This document shows, piece by piece, positions 19,430-27,861 of a stretch of 64,000 nucleotides of DNA. Origin of the DNA: Lysobacter arvi (GTDB lineage Bacteria > Pseudomonadota > Gammaproteobacteria > Xanthomonadales > Xanthomonadaceae); the NCBI GenBank assembly GCA_031216755.1, contig JARUHG010000008.1, positions 47,784 to 111,783 of the forward strand. The letters are read 5' to 3'. The notes beneath the pieces are model-generated. The model worked only from the letters and a program-made list of their open reading frames with translations. It did not search any database and was not told the origin of the DNA. Within the stretch, counting starts at the first letter, position 1, and each line of letters begins with the position of its first letter. The position numbers and the translations under genes were made by a program.

Positions 19430-20743
19430 TCATCCGATTCCCGATTCCTCGATCAGCTCGTCCTCGAACTCGACGAAGCGCTGCAGGTCCAGTCGATCCA
19501 GGCGCAGGCGCTGCGCCGCGGTCGAGAAGGCCATCGTCGCCAGGACGCGCTGGGGATCGCGCGCCCATGGCGGCACGTACAGCGGCGGGGCGATCAGCCC
19601 GTTCTCGCGGTACGGCGCCAGTTCGATCACGTCCGCCGTCGTCAGCCGGCCGGCGAACAGCATCGGCAGCAGATCGCCGCGGCCTTCCTGCAGCGCCTTG
19701 CGCACGAACACGTGCACCAGCATCACGCCTTCCAGGTAGGCGCCGTCCTTGGTGAAGCACACGCGTCCGCGCACGTCTCCGCCGCGGAACACGCGCGCGG
19801 CGCTGCAGAAGCTTTCCTTCTCGCTCTGCCCGGCTTCGAGGAAGCCCTTGAAGACCTCGATGAAATCGGCGCCGTCCAGCGCCTGCTTCACCATCACCAC
19901 GCGCAACGCGATGCGCCGCAGGCGCGCGATGTCGAGCGCCCCGGTGACAATCTCGGAGAACGTCGCCAGGCCCTCCTGCACGCGCGTGGTGCGCGGCGCA
20001 CCGATGCCGAGCGAATGCACGTGCGGCTGGTGGATGCCATTGAGCAGCGTGGCGGTGTGGATGAACGCCTCGTGCTCGACGAGCTGGTGCAGGTCGCGCT
20101 CGGAGAACATCGCGCTCGAACGCAGTTTGATGCGCCGGCTGCCCGCGGTCGCCTTCGACGGCAGTTCCGGATCGAGCACCACGTCGACCGTGTCGTGATG
20201 GAAGAACGGGTCGATCTGCGCGCGCAGCTGCCGCGCGAAGTCCGGCGCGGGAATGTCGGCCGGCACCTCGGGCAGCAGCCGGCTGTCGATCAGTTCGTCG
20301 GTAATGGCCAGCACTTCGCGCGCGCTGTCGACGTTGGTGATGTCCTGGCTGCGATAACGGAAGTCCGGGCGCCCGTAGAGCAGCGCCGAGCAGCGCGTGA
20401 ACTCCGGCGAGCCGATCGCGCCCAGCATCTGCGCCGCGACGTTGTAGCTCCACGCCGTCTTGTAGAGCCAGCGCCCGACGGGATGGAGGCGATCGATCTG
20501 GCGCATCAGCTCGCGCAGGCCGTCGACGGTGGCCGACAGGTCGACAGGGACGGTGGGCGGCTGCGGCAATTGCGGGCGGCCCTGGCGCCATTGTTCTAGG
20601 AAGGTCGCTTCCATCGAGGCCGGCCAGCCGATGGCCTTGAGCACGCACACCTGGCGGCCCAGCGCCAGCAGGGCGCGATCCTGTTCGAGCAGCCGGGCCA
20701 TCCCCGGCTCGTCCAGCACGGAAGGCTTCAGACTCGCGTTCAT
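19430..20743 (-). CDS. QEGLA-motif (DUF1704) putative metallopeptidase
   Basis: 437 aa. The protein belongs to the family annotated as flavohemoglobin expression-modulating QEGLA motif protein. The metal-site motif HEAFIH (His224, Glu225, His229) is followed 28 residues later by Glu257 in RVQEGLATFSEI. This HExxxH plus downstream Glu layout matches the fold of the eukaryotic tubulin C-terminal tyrosine carboxypeptidase MATCAP, which belongs to the same superfamily. Bacterial substrates are, to my knowledge, unknown. There is no signal peptide, so it should be cytoplasmic. The gene is convergent with eda and has no operon partner. The start at 20741-20743 gives a clean MNASLKPSVLDEPGMARLLE N-terminus. 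Confidence 0.8.
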   Translation of the reverse strand: MNASLKPSVLDEPGMARLLEQDRALLALGRQVCVLKAIGWPASMEATFLEQWRQGRPQLPQPPTVPVDLSATVDGLRELMRQIDRLHPVGRWLYKTAWSYNVAAQMLGAIGSPEFTRCSALLYGRPDFRYRSQDITNVDSAREVLAITDELIDSRLLPEVPADIPAPDFARQLRAQIDPFFHHDTVDVVLDPELPSKATAGSRRIKLRSSAMFSERDLHQLVEHEAFIHTATLLNGIHQPHVHSLGIGAPRTTRVQEGLATFSEIVTGALDIARLRRIALRVVMVKQALDGADFIEVFKGFLEAGQSEKESFCSAARVFRGGDVRGRVCFTKDGAYLEGVMLVHVFVRKALQEGRGDLLPMLFAGRLTTADVIELAPYRENGLIAPPLYVPPWARDPQRVLATMAFSTAAQRLRLDRLDLQRFVEFEDELIEESGIG

Positions 20744-20861
20744 GGTCGACCCCGATCGATGCACCCGACGCGGTAGCAGAGCACTCCGGTCGTTTCGCGG
20801 CCGTGAGATTCGGGCGGGTTTCGGCCAGGGCTTTGGGGAGGGGGGACGCGACATGACATGG

Positions 20862-21028
20862 GATGTTCCTTCTCCCTTCGGGGGAAGGTGCCCGCAGGAC
20901 GGAGCGTCAGACGTCCCAACCCGCAGTGCCTCACCGCACCGGCCGTTCAACGTACCCGCTCCGTTACCCCTCGCCCCAACCCCTCTCAGCTCTGCACTCC
21001 CTGCGGTCGCCGATGGGAGAGGGGCTCA
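20862..21028. repeat. Degenerate intergenic repeat of the Xanthomonadaceae type
   Basis: The gap 20744-21045 (302 bases) contains CTTCTCCCTTCGGGGGAAGG near its left side and CCCCAACCCCTCTCA ... GGGAGAGGGGC on the right. These are the two ends of a non-coding repeat often seen between xanthomonad genes. The arms form two hairpins. Nothing gene-like is present. It lies downstream of nagR and may fold as that gene's transcript end. Confidence 0.6.
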
Positions 21029-21045
21029 CGCATCGCGGGGACCTT

Positions 21046-22104
21046 TTACGTCTTCGGCCGCGGCGGCGCCGTCGAGCCGCGCACGACGAGCTCCGGGCTG
21101 AAGCCCTCGTTCGCCGCCGCCTTGGGTGCGTGCTCGCGGATTTCCTGCAGCAGGCGATGCGCCGCGTGGCGCGCGATCTCCTGCGTCGCCTGCTTCGCCG
21201 TGGTGAGCGCCGGCCAGCTCTGCTTGGAGAACGGGCTGTCCTCGAAGCCGGCGATGGAGAGGTCGTAGGGCACGTTCATGCCGCTGGACTTCGCGGCGGC
21301 CAGCACGCCGGCGGCGATTTCGTCGTTGCTGCCGAAGATCGCGGTGGGTCGGTCGGTCAGCGCGAACAGGCGGCGCGCGCCGCGGAACCCGTCGTCGAAG
21401 GAATAATCGCCCTCGACCACCAGGTCGGCATCGAGCGGGATGCCGTACTCGCGAAGCGCGTCCTCGTAGCCCTTGTAACGCTCCCACGACGAACCGTGCG
21501 ACTTGCCGCCCCACAAGAATCCGATGCGGCTGTGGCCGAGCTGGATGAGGTGTTCGGTGATGTCGTAGGCGGCGTCGCGGTCGTCGACGTAGACGCAGGC
21601 GCTGCCGTCCTGCGGATCGGCGGCGGCCGACACGATGCGCACCAGGTGGACGCCGTGCGCCACCAGTTCGGCCACCAGCTCCTTGCGTTCGGACATCGGC
21701 GGAGCGAGCACCAGCCCGGCCAGTCGCGAGTGCTGCACCAGTTCGATCAACTCGTTGGCGAGGTTCGGCGACGACGAATCGCAGGGATGGATCTGCAACC
21801 CGTAGCCGGTTTCGCGGCACACCGACAGCACGCCGTTCTGCACGGCGATGACGTAGTACGGATTGGGGTTGTCGTACACCAGGCCGAGCGCGTACGGCTG
21901 CGCGCTGCGCAGGCTGCGCGCCGACGGATCGGGCTGGTAGCCGAGCTCGGCGATGGCCTGGCGCACGCGTTCGCGCGTGCGGGCCTGCACGCTGGGTTCG
22001 TCGTTGATGACGCGCGATACGGTCTTGAGCGACACCTCGGCGCGCTCTGCAACGTCTTTGATCGTGGGTCTGCGCACCGTGGCCTCGCGTGGTCCCGTCT
22101 TCAT
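21046..22104 (-). CDS. nagR: LacI-family transcriptional regulator of GlcNAc use
   Basis: 352 aa. The LacI helix-turn-helix and hinge are at the N-terminus (TIKDVAERAEVSLKTVSRVI, then YQPDPSARSLR), followed by a periplasmic-binding-like effector domain. It sits directly downstream of nagP, and palindromes TGACAACGTTGTCA occur in the nagP/glk intergenic region. That is the operator type reported for NagR of the LacI family in gammaproteobacterial chitin regulons. The effector (GlcNAc-6-phosphate or similar) is inferred. It lies 109 bases after nagP on the same strand. Confidence 0.85.
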   Translation of the reverse strand: MKTGPREATVRRPTIKDVAERAEVSLKTVSRVINDEPSVQARTRERVRQAIAELGYQPDPSARSLRSAQPYALGLVYDNPNPYYVIAVQNGVLSVCRETGYGLQIHPCDSSSPNLANELIELVQHSRLAGLVLAPPMSERKELVAELVAHGVHLVRIVSAAADPQDGSACVYVDDRDAAYDITEHLIQLGHSRIGFLWGGKSHGSSWERYKGYEDALREYGIPLDADLVVEGDYSFDDGFRGARRLFALTDRPTAIFGSNDEIAAGVLAAAKSSGMNVPYDLSIAGFEDSPFSKQSWPALTTAKQATQEIARHAAHRLLQEIREHAPKAAANEGFSPELVVRGSTAPPRPKT

Positions 22105-22213
22105 CGCGGTCCAATGAGAACGACTAGCCTAACCAGCGCCACCGGCGATGGGAATCGCGTGCGGTGGCGCATGGTGCGACGCCGTCGTCGTGGTCGATAA
22201 CGAGCCGCGTCGG

Positions 22214-23524
22214 TCAGCCGTGCTGCGACGCCGTCGCGCCGTTCACCACGTCGTGCCGCTGCCCGGCTTTGTGGCCGCGCAGCGCGAAGTACAGGATGTA
22301 CAGGTAGCACGGGACCATCAGGGCGACGAACACCAGCTGGAAGTCGTGGTCCTGCTTGAAGTGCACGAACAGCTGCGGAATCACCGCGCCGCCGGCGATG
22401 CCCATGATCAGCAGCGCCGAGCCGTATTCGGTGAAACGGCCCAGGCCCTGGATCGCGAGCGGGAAGATCGCCGGCCACATCATCGCGTGGGCGAAGCCGA
22501 GCGCGGCGACGAAGCCGACCGACACGTAGCCCTTCGTCAGGAAGGCGCCGATCGCCAGCAGCGCGCCGAGCACCGCGGAGAAGGTGAGGTAGCGCTCCTG
22601 CGAGATGAAACGCGGAATCGCGATCAGGCCCACCACGTAACCCAGCAACATGCCGAACAGGGTGAACGAGGTGAAGAACTTGGTCGCGTCCACGGGCAAG
22701 CCGAAGCCCTGCCCGTAGGTGCCGATGGCGTCGCCCGCCATCACTTCCACGCCCACGTACACGAAGATGCACAGCGCACCCAGCCACACGTGCGGGAACT
22801 GGAACAGGCTGGTCTTGCGCGCGCTGCCTGCGTCGGCGTCGGCGTTGACGACCTCGGCCCTGATTTCCGGCAGGGGCGAGAACACGATGCCCACGGCCAG
22901 CAGCGCCAGCAGGCCGGCCATGAACATGTACGGGTCGTGGATGCGCGCGGCGAACTCGTTGAGCAGTTGCTCCTTCGTCGCCGCGTCCGCGCTGGCCACC
23001 TGCGCCGACAGGTCGCCCATGCCGTGCATCACCAGCGTGCCGATCACCAGCGGCGCGAGGATGCCCGCGACCTTGTTGCAGATGCCCATCACCGCGATGC
23101 GCTGCGCCGCGCCTTCGATCGGCCCCAGGATGCTGATGTACGGGTTGGACGCGGTCTGCAGGATCGCAAGGCCCGCGCCGATCACGAAGATGCCGGTGAC
23201 CGCGCCGCCGTAGACGCGCTGCGTCGTGTACTGGCCGAACACCACGGCGCCGATCGCCATCAGGAACAGGCCGAGCGCCATGCCCTTCTTCATGCCGGTG
23301 AGCTTGAGGATCACCGAGGACGGCAACGCCAGCACGAAGTACGAGATGTAGAACGCGAACGGAATCAGGAACGCCGCCGACTCGCTCACGTTGAAGGCGA
23401 GCTTGGCGAAGGTGATCAACGGCCCGTTGAGCCAGGTGACGAAGCCAAAGATGAAGAACAGCGCGCCGATGATCGCGATGGACCCGTAGTGGCTGCGCGA
23501 CGCGGTGGGCACGGACGTGGACAT
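22214..23524 (-). CDS. nagP: N-acetylglucosamine transporter, FucP/NagP-type MFS
   Basis: 436 aa, about 12 membrane helices. The sequence FFIFGFVTWLNGPLITFAKL near the start and LQTASNPYISILGP are characteristic of the FucP/NagP group of proton:sugar symporters. With a neighbouring LacI regulator, hexokinase, TonB-dependent receptor and hexosaminidase, GlcNAc is the likely substrate. The ATG at 23522-23524 is preceded by GGGAGGGGAATCC; an upstream in-frame ATG lacks such a site. Transcribed with nagR, divergently from the kinase gene. Confidence 0.9.
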   Translation of the reverse strand: MSTSVPTASRSHYGSIAIIGALFFIFGFVTWLNGPLITFAKLAFNVSESAAFLIPFAFYISYFVLALPSSVILKLTGMKKGMALGLFLMAIGAVVFGQYTTQRVYGGAVTGIFVIGAGLAILQTASNPYISILGPIEGAAQRIAVMGICNKVAGILAPLVIGTLVMHGMGDLSAQVASADAATKEQLLNEFAARIHDPYMFMAGLLALLAVGIVFSPLPEIRAEVVNADADAGSARKTSLFQFPHVWLGALCIFVYVGVEVMAGDAIGTYGQGFGLPVDATKFFTSFTLFGMLLGYVVGLIAIPRFISQERYLTFSAVLGALLAIGAFLTKGYVSVGFVAALGFAHAMMWPAIFPLAIQGLGRFTEYGSALLIMGIAGGAVIPQLFVHFKQDHDFQLVFVALMVPCYLYILYFALRGHKAGQRHDVVNGATASQHG

Positions 23525-23588
23525 GCGGATTCCCCTCCCAAGGAATGCGTTCAAAGATGCCGCCGTTTGACCTTGACGACATCCGGTG

Positions 23589-23602
23589 GCGCAACGTTGT
23601 CA
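23589..23602. promoter_or_regulatory. NagR operator, nagP-proximal, imperfect
   Basis: GCGCAACGTTGTCA matches the perfect palindrome at 23745 at 11 of 14 positions. It lies 65 bases upstream of the nagP start. The 362-base divergent region 23525-23886 also holds a 7-base A-tract at 23686-23692 between the two operators, which could help DNA bending. Confidence 0.65.
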
Positions 23603-23743
23603 CAAGTTCCGGCCGCAAGCCAGCGACCCCCTACAAAGTCGCCGTGGTGCGGTGCGGGAAGCGTTTCGCCCTGCTGCGGCGCAGCAAAAAAAGCCGTTCG
23701 TCGGAACCGATCCCGGTGTTTCTGACAATTCCGTAACTTCTGG

Positions 23744-23773
23744 TTGACAACGTTGTCAGCGGCGCGCCAATCT
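23744..23773 (+). promoter_or_regulatory. Perfect NagR palindrome overlapping a -35 box for the kinase operon
   Basis: TGACAACGTTGTCA at 23745-23758 is a perfect 14-bp palindrome. It overlaps a consensus -35 TTGACA (23744-23749). A weak -10-like CAATCT lies 18 bases further on (23768-23773). A LacI-type repressor on this site would cover the -35 box and shut off the glk-TBDT-hexosaminidase unit. Confidence 0.75.
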
Positions 23774-23812
23774 CGGCCGCGCCGGCCTGGAGCCGGTGCG
23801 AGCGGAGGAACC

Positions 23813-23890
23813 ATGCGGTGGGATACGAAGGAAGCACGAGCCCGGTCATGCCACGTGAGCGCGCAGCGTCTGCGCGTCGTCCGCGGATGA
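23813..23890 (+). other. Possible 25-codon leader ORF overlapping the kinase start
   Basis: An ATG preceded by GCGGAGGAACC (the best ribosome-binding sequence of the region) opens a 25-codon frame. Its TGA overlaps the ATG of the kinase gene as ATGA at 23887-23890. The same ribosome-binding sequence could instead serve a GTG at 23818 that is in frame with the kinase. No protein family is recognisable in the short peptide. Confidence 0.35.
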
Positions 23891-24903
23891 GCGCCGTGCC
23901 GCCGCTGACGCAGGTCGAACCCCGTTTCCTCGCCGCCGACGTCGGCGGCACGCACACGCGCGTCGGCCTGGTCCGTGCGGGCGGGGCGGACGAAACCGAC
24001 GTCGTGGTCCTCGCGCACCGCAAGTACGCGTGCGCCGAATACCCGAGCCTGGGCGCGATCCTCGCCGACTTCATCGCCAGCCACAGCGCCTGCGCCGGCA
24101 TCGATCGCGTCACCATCGCGTCCGCGGGCGTCGTGCTGGACGACGTGGTCATCAACGCCAACCTGCCCTGGCGCATCTCGCTGTCGGAGCTGCGCAGCGA
24201 ACTGCGCCTGAGCGAGCTCCACTACATCAACGATTTCCAGGCCGCCGCGCACGCGGCCCAGTGCATGGACCCGGCCGATTCGCTGCTGCTCACGCCCGGC
24301 GTGAGCACGGCACCGGCCGGCCCCGTGCTCGTCGTCGGCCCCGGCACCGGCCTGGGCGCGGCGGTGCGCATCCCGCATCGCGGCGGCACGGTCGTGCTGC
24401 CGACCGAAGCCGGCCACATCGCCTTCGCCCCGGGCAACGCGCGCGAAACGGCCATTCTGGAATTCACCCGCCAGCGCGGCTTCTCGCACGTGCCGACCGA
24501 GCGTTTCGTGTCGGGCCCGGGCCTGGTGAGCCTGTACGACGCGATCTGCGCGCTCGACGGCATCGAGCCGCAGCTGCGCGCGCCTGCCGCGATCACCGAG
24601 GCCGCCCGCCGCTTCGACGCGCCCGCGCGCGAAGCCGTGCTGACCTTCTGCGCCCTGCTGGGCAGCGTCATCGGCGACCTCGCCACGGTGAGCAGCGCCC
24701 GTTCGGTGTTCATCGCCGGCGGCATCCTGCCGCAGCTGAAGGATTTCCTGCCGCACAGCCAGTTCCATGCGCGACTGCTCGACAAGGGCGTCATGCACGC
24801 CGCGCTCGAACGCGTGCCCGTGCGGCTGATCGAGAACGACCGGCTGGGCGTCATCGGCGCCGCCAGCTGGTACCTGGAATTTCTGCAGAACCCATCGTCG
24901 TAA
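23887..24903 (+). CDS. Glucokinase-family sugar kinase of the GlcNAc cluster
   Basis: 338 aa. ATP-dependent hexokinase of the Glk (PF02685-type) family: the phosphate motif FLAADVGGTHTRVGL at the N-terminus, INDFQAAAHA, VVGPGTGLGAAV, LPTEAGHIAFAP and the late IAGGILPQL. Within this cluster it most likely phosphorylates GlcNAc (as NagK) or glucose; the sequence does not settle which. Start choice is uncertain. The ATG at 23887 gives the usual short N-terminus; in-frame alternatives are an ATG at 23848 and a GTG at 23818, the latter having the best ribosome-binding site. First gene of the plus-strand unit behind the perfect NagR operator. Confidence 0.88.
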   Translation: MSAVPPLTQVEPRFLAADVGGTHTRVGLVRAGGADETDVVVLAHRKYACAEYPSLGAILADFIASHSACAGIDRVTIASAGVVLDDVVINANLPWRISLSELRSELRLSELHYINDFQAAAHAAQCMDPADSLLLTPGVSTAPAGPVLVVGPGTGLGAAVRIPHRGGTVVLPTEAGHIAFAPGNARETAILEFTRQRGFSHVPTERFVSGPGLVSLYDAICALDGIEPQLRAPAAITEAARRFDAPAREAVLTFCALLGSVIGDLATVSSARSVFIAGGILPQLKDFLPHSQFHARLLDKGVMHAALERVPVRLIENDRLGVIGAASWYLEFLQNPSS

Positions 24904-25059
24904 GCGTTTCGTCGCGCGGCGACGCGTAAGCGTCTTCGCGATCCACACAAGGAATACGGCCGCGTGCGGCGACGCGCCGGCCAGGAAACGGACTCCGTGA
25001 CGCCGGCGAGCAAGAACCGGCACCGCGGAGTCGTACATCAACCCGTGGGAGGGAGAGCA

Positions 25060-27747
25060 ATGAAGCTTCGCAAAACAGCACTATCGGCCAGCATCGTCTT
25101 CGCGCTGAGTTTTGGCGGCAATGTGGCGGCGCAGACGGCGCCGGCCTCGAGCCAGGAAGCGACCGACCTGGACACCGTGATCGTGACCGGCATCCGCGGC
25201 GCGCAGGAAAAGTCGCTGGATACCAAGCGCGACGCGCAGTCGCACATCGAAGTGGTCACCGCCGAAGACGTCGGCAAGCTGCCGGCGCACAACGTCGCCG
25301 ACACCCTGCAGCGCCTGCCGGGCGTGAGCATCAGCTCCTCCAGTGCCAACGAAGGCGGCTTCGACGAGAACGACCGCGTCAGCCTGCGCGGCACGAGCCC
25401 GAGCCTCACCCAGACGCTGGTCAACGGCCACACCATCGGCAGCGCCGACTGGTTCATCCTCAGCCAGACCGAAACCGTAGGCCGCAGCGTCAGCTACTCG
25501 CTGCTGCCGTCGGAAATCGTCAGCCAGGCGATCGTCAACAAGACCTCGCAGGCCAAGTTCGTCGAAGGCGGCGCCGCCGGCTCGGTGAACGTGATCACCC
25601 GCAAGCCGCTGGATTTCGCGAACCAGATTTCGGCCGAAGGCTCGATCGGCGCGGTCTATTCGGACCTGCCGGGCAGCACCAAGCCGCAGGTGAGCGGCCT
25701 GTTCAACTACAAGAACGACGCCAACACGTTCGGCTTCATGGCGCAGGCGTTCTACCAGGAGCGCGAACTGCGTCGCGATGGCCAGGAAATCGTCGGCGGC
25801 TTCTCGACGATCTCGGCCGACGATCCGGTCGCTGCGACCAACCCGGACCTGATCGGCGTGATGTATCCGAGCCTGCCCGGTTCGGCGTACTTCACCCAGA
25901 CCCGCGAACGCATGGGCGGCCTGATCGAACTGCAGGCCAAGCCGAGCGACGATCTGACGCTGGGCCTGAGCGCGTTCTATTCGGACATGGACGCGAAGAA
26001 CTACAACCGCAATTACATGCTGTGGACCGGCAACTTCGTGCCGCGCGTGGCGCCGAACCCGGGCTACGTCGTGGAGAACGGCACGCTGGTGAAGGCCGAC
26101 TACACCGGTGCCGTCGACGCGACCGGCGCACCGATCGCCAACGGCATCTACGACATGATCTCGCGTCCGGAATCGGCCGCGAAGACCGGCTACACCACTT
26201 TCGACGCGGCATGGGACATCAACGAGGCCTTCTCGCTGAAGACCCAGGTCGGCTACACGCGCGGCCAGGGCGAGACGCCGACGCAGAACATCGCCGAGGT
26301 CGTGACCGGCTCCAGCGGTGGCGGCTGGGAAGTGCGCGGCACGGACGACACCGTCAACTGGTACCTCAACAATCCGTCGGGCCCGACCACGAACGGCTTC
26401 GGTACGTGGGGCATCCAGTACTACGACGTGATCGACAAGGAAACCTGGCTCACGGCCGATGCGACGTGGTTCGGCAACAGCGGCGTGCTGTCGTCGGTGG
26501 ACTTCGGCGTGCGCTACGCGGACCACACCCGTGAAGTGAACAGCCCTTACGGTTCCGACCCGGGCGACATCGCCGGTGCTTTGGCCGGCGCGCCCGTCGG
26601 CACCTACCCCGGCGATTTCGGCTCCGGTCTCGGTGGCTCGTTCCCGGGTCCGGGCGTGTGGTACTTCACGCAGAGCGCGCTGGAGCAGGCGGTCAAGAAC
26701 AACTCGGTCGTCCGCAAGGACGGCGCCCGCCACAACTACGGCAGCGAGTTCAACATCAACGAGGAGAACGCCGCGGCCTACGTGCAGGCGAACTTCTCGG
26801 GCGACAAGTGGAGCGGCAACGCCGGCCTGCGCTACGTCAACATCTCGCAGGACATCCAGTACTACCGCGGCCTGGGCAGCGACGCGACGATCACGCCGGA
26901 CGTCAGCAGCCTGTTCGGCAACTTCGTGGTCGTGCGCGACAACAACAAGCACGATCGCGTGCTGCCCAGCGTCAACTTCCGCTACAACTTCGCCGATGAC
27001 CTGATCCTGCGCCTGGCCGCGTCGCAGACGATGACGCTGCCGGATTACTCGGCGCTCGCCGGCGCCGTGTCGCTGTCGAACCTGACCCACACCGGTACGG
27101 CGGGCAACTCGGACCTGGATCCGATCATCTCGACCAACTTCGACGCTTCGCTGGAGTGGTATTTCACCGACCGCGGCCTGCTGGCGGCCAGCCTGTTCTC
27201 GATGGACCTGGACAACTACGTCCGCTACGCCACCGAAACGCGTGAGTACGTCAACGACCAGAACGGCCTGGTCGAGCCGTACGAAGTCACCCTGCCGATC
27301 AACAGCGACGGCAAGGTGCGCGGTATCGAGCTGACGTACGAGCAGCCGATCGGCGACTACTTCGGCATCTCGGCGAACTACACCTACGCCGATGGCGAAG
27401 CCGACGTGCCGGCTGGCAGCGATGCCACCGACGCACTGGTCGGCACGTCCAAGGACACCTGGAACCTGTCGGCGTTCTTCGAGAACGAGCGCTTCAACGC
27501 GCGCATCGCGTACACGTACCGCTCCTCGTTCTACCACGGCATGCTGCGTGCGAACGAGTACTTCCAGGACGACTTCGGCACGCTGTCGGCCTCGTTCGGC
27601 TGGAAGGCGACGGACTGGATGTCGATCACGCTCGATGCGCTCAACCTCAACGACCCGACGCTCAGCTACTACGTGGCCGACGGTCATCCGCAGGCGTTCT
27701 ACAACAACGGCCGCCAGTACTATCTGAACTTCCGCTTCAAGTACTAA
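25060..27747 (+). CDS. TonB-dependent receptor, probable GlcNAc/chitooligosaccharide importer
   Basis: 895 aa. The signal peptide ends at GNVAAQ; a TonB box follows (LDTVIVTGIRGAQ), then a plug domain (about 60-180; EVVTAEDVGKLPAHNVADTL, GVSISS) and a 22-strand barrel ending in YYLNFRFKY. The layout is that of the Xanthomonas/Caulobacter group of carbohydrate TonB receptors. It sits between the sugar kinase and the GH20 hexosaminidase and downstream of a NagR operator, so amino-sugar uptake is the likely job. The ATG follows GTGGGAGGGAGAGCA. No SusD-like partner is present. Confidence 0.9.
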   Translation: MKLRKTALSASIVFALSFGGNVAAQTAPASSQEATDLDTVIVTGIRGAQEKSLDTKRDAQSHIEVVTAEDVGKLPAHNVADTLQRLPGVSISSSSANEGGFDENDRVSLRGTSPSLTQTLVNGHTIGSADWFILSQTETVGRSVSYSLLPSEIVSQAIVNKTSQAKFVEGGAAGSVNVITRKPLDFANQISAEGSIGAVYSDLPGSTKPQVSGLFNYKNDANTFGFMAQAFYQERELRRDGQEIVGGFSTISADDPVAATNPDLIGVMYPSLPGSAYFTQTRERMGGLIELQAKPSDDLTLGLSAFYSDMDAKNYNRNYMLWTGNFVPRVAPNPGYVVENGTLVKADYTGAVDATGAPIANGIYDMISRPESAAKTGYTTFDAAWDINEAFSLKTQVGYTRGQGETPTQNIAEVVTGSSGGGWEVRGTDDTVNWYLNNPSGPTTNGFGTWGIQYYDVIDKETWLTADATWFGNSGVLSSVDFGVRYADHTREVNSPYGSDPGDIAGALAGAPVGTYPGDFGSGLGGSFPGPGVWYFTQSALEQAVKNNSVVRKDGARHNYGSEFNINEENAAAYVQANFSGDKWSGNAGLRYVNISQDIQYYRGLGSDATITPDVSSLFGNFVVVRDNNKHDRVLPSVNFRYNFADDLILRLAASQTMTLPDYSALAGAVSLSNLTHTGTAGNSDLDPIISTNFDASLEWYFTDRGLLAASLFSMDLDNYVRYATETREYVNDQNGLVEPYEVTLPINSDGKVRGIELTYEQPIGDYFGISANYTYADGEADVPAGSDATDALVGTSKDTWNLSAFFENERFNARIAYTYRSSFYHGMLRANEYFQDDFGTLSASFGWKATDWMSITLDALNLNDPTLSYYVADGHPQAFYNNGRQYYLNFRFKY

Positions 27748-27787
27748 GGCCAGCAGGATCCGCCGTACATCGACGGCGATGCAGGAC

Positions 27788-27818
27788 AGCGGGCCCGGTC
27801 ATGCCGGGCCCGCTTGTT
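27788..27818 (+). terminator. Hairpin terminator after the TonB-dependent receptor gene
   Basis: An 11-bp stem, AGCGGGCCCGG / CCGGGCCCGCT, with loop TCATG, is followed by TTGTTTC. It could reduce read-through into the hexosaminidase gene, as is common between a highly expressed receptor gene and its followers. Confidence 0.75.
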
Positions 27819-27861
27819 TCCGGCGCCCGCGCGGCGCATGCGAGAGGAGAACGAAGGAACG

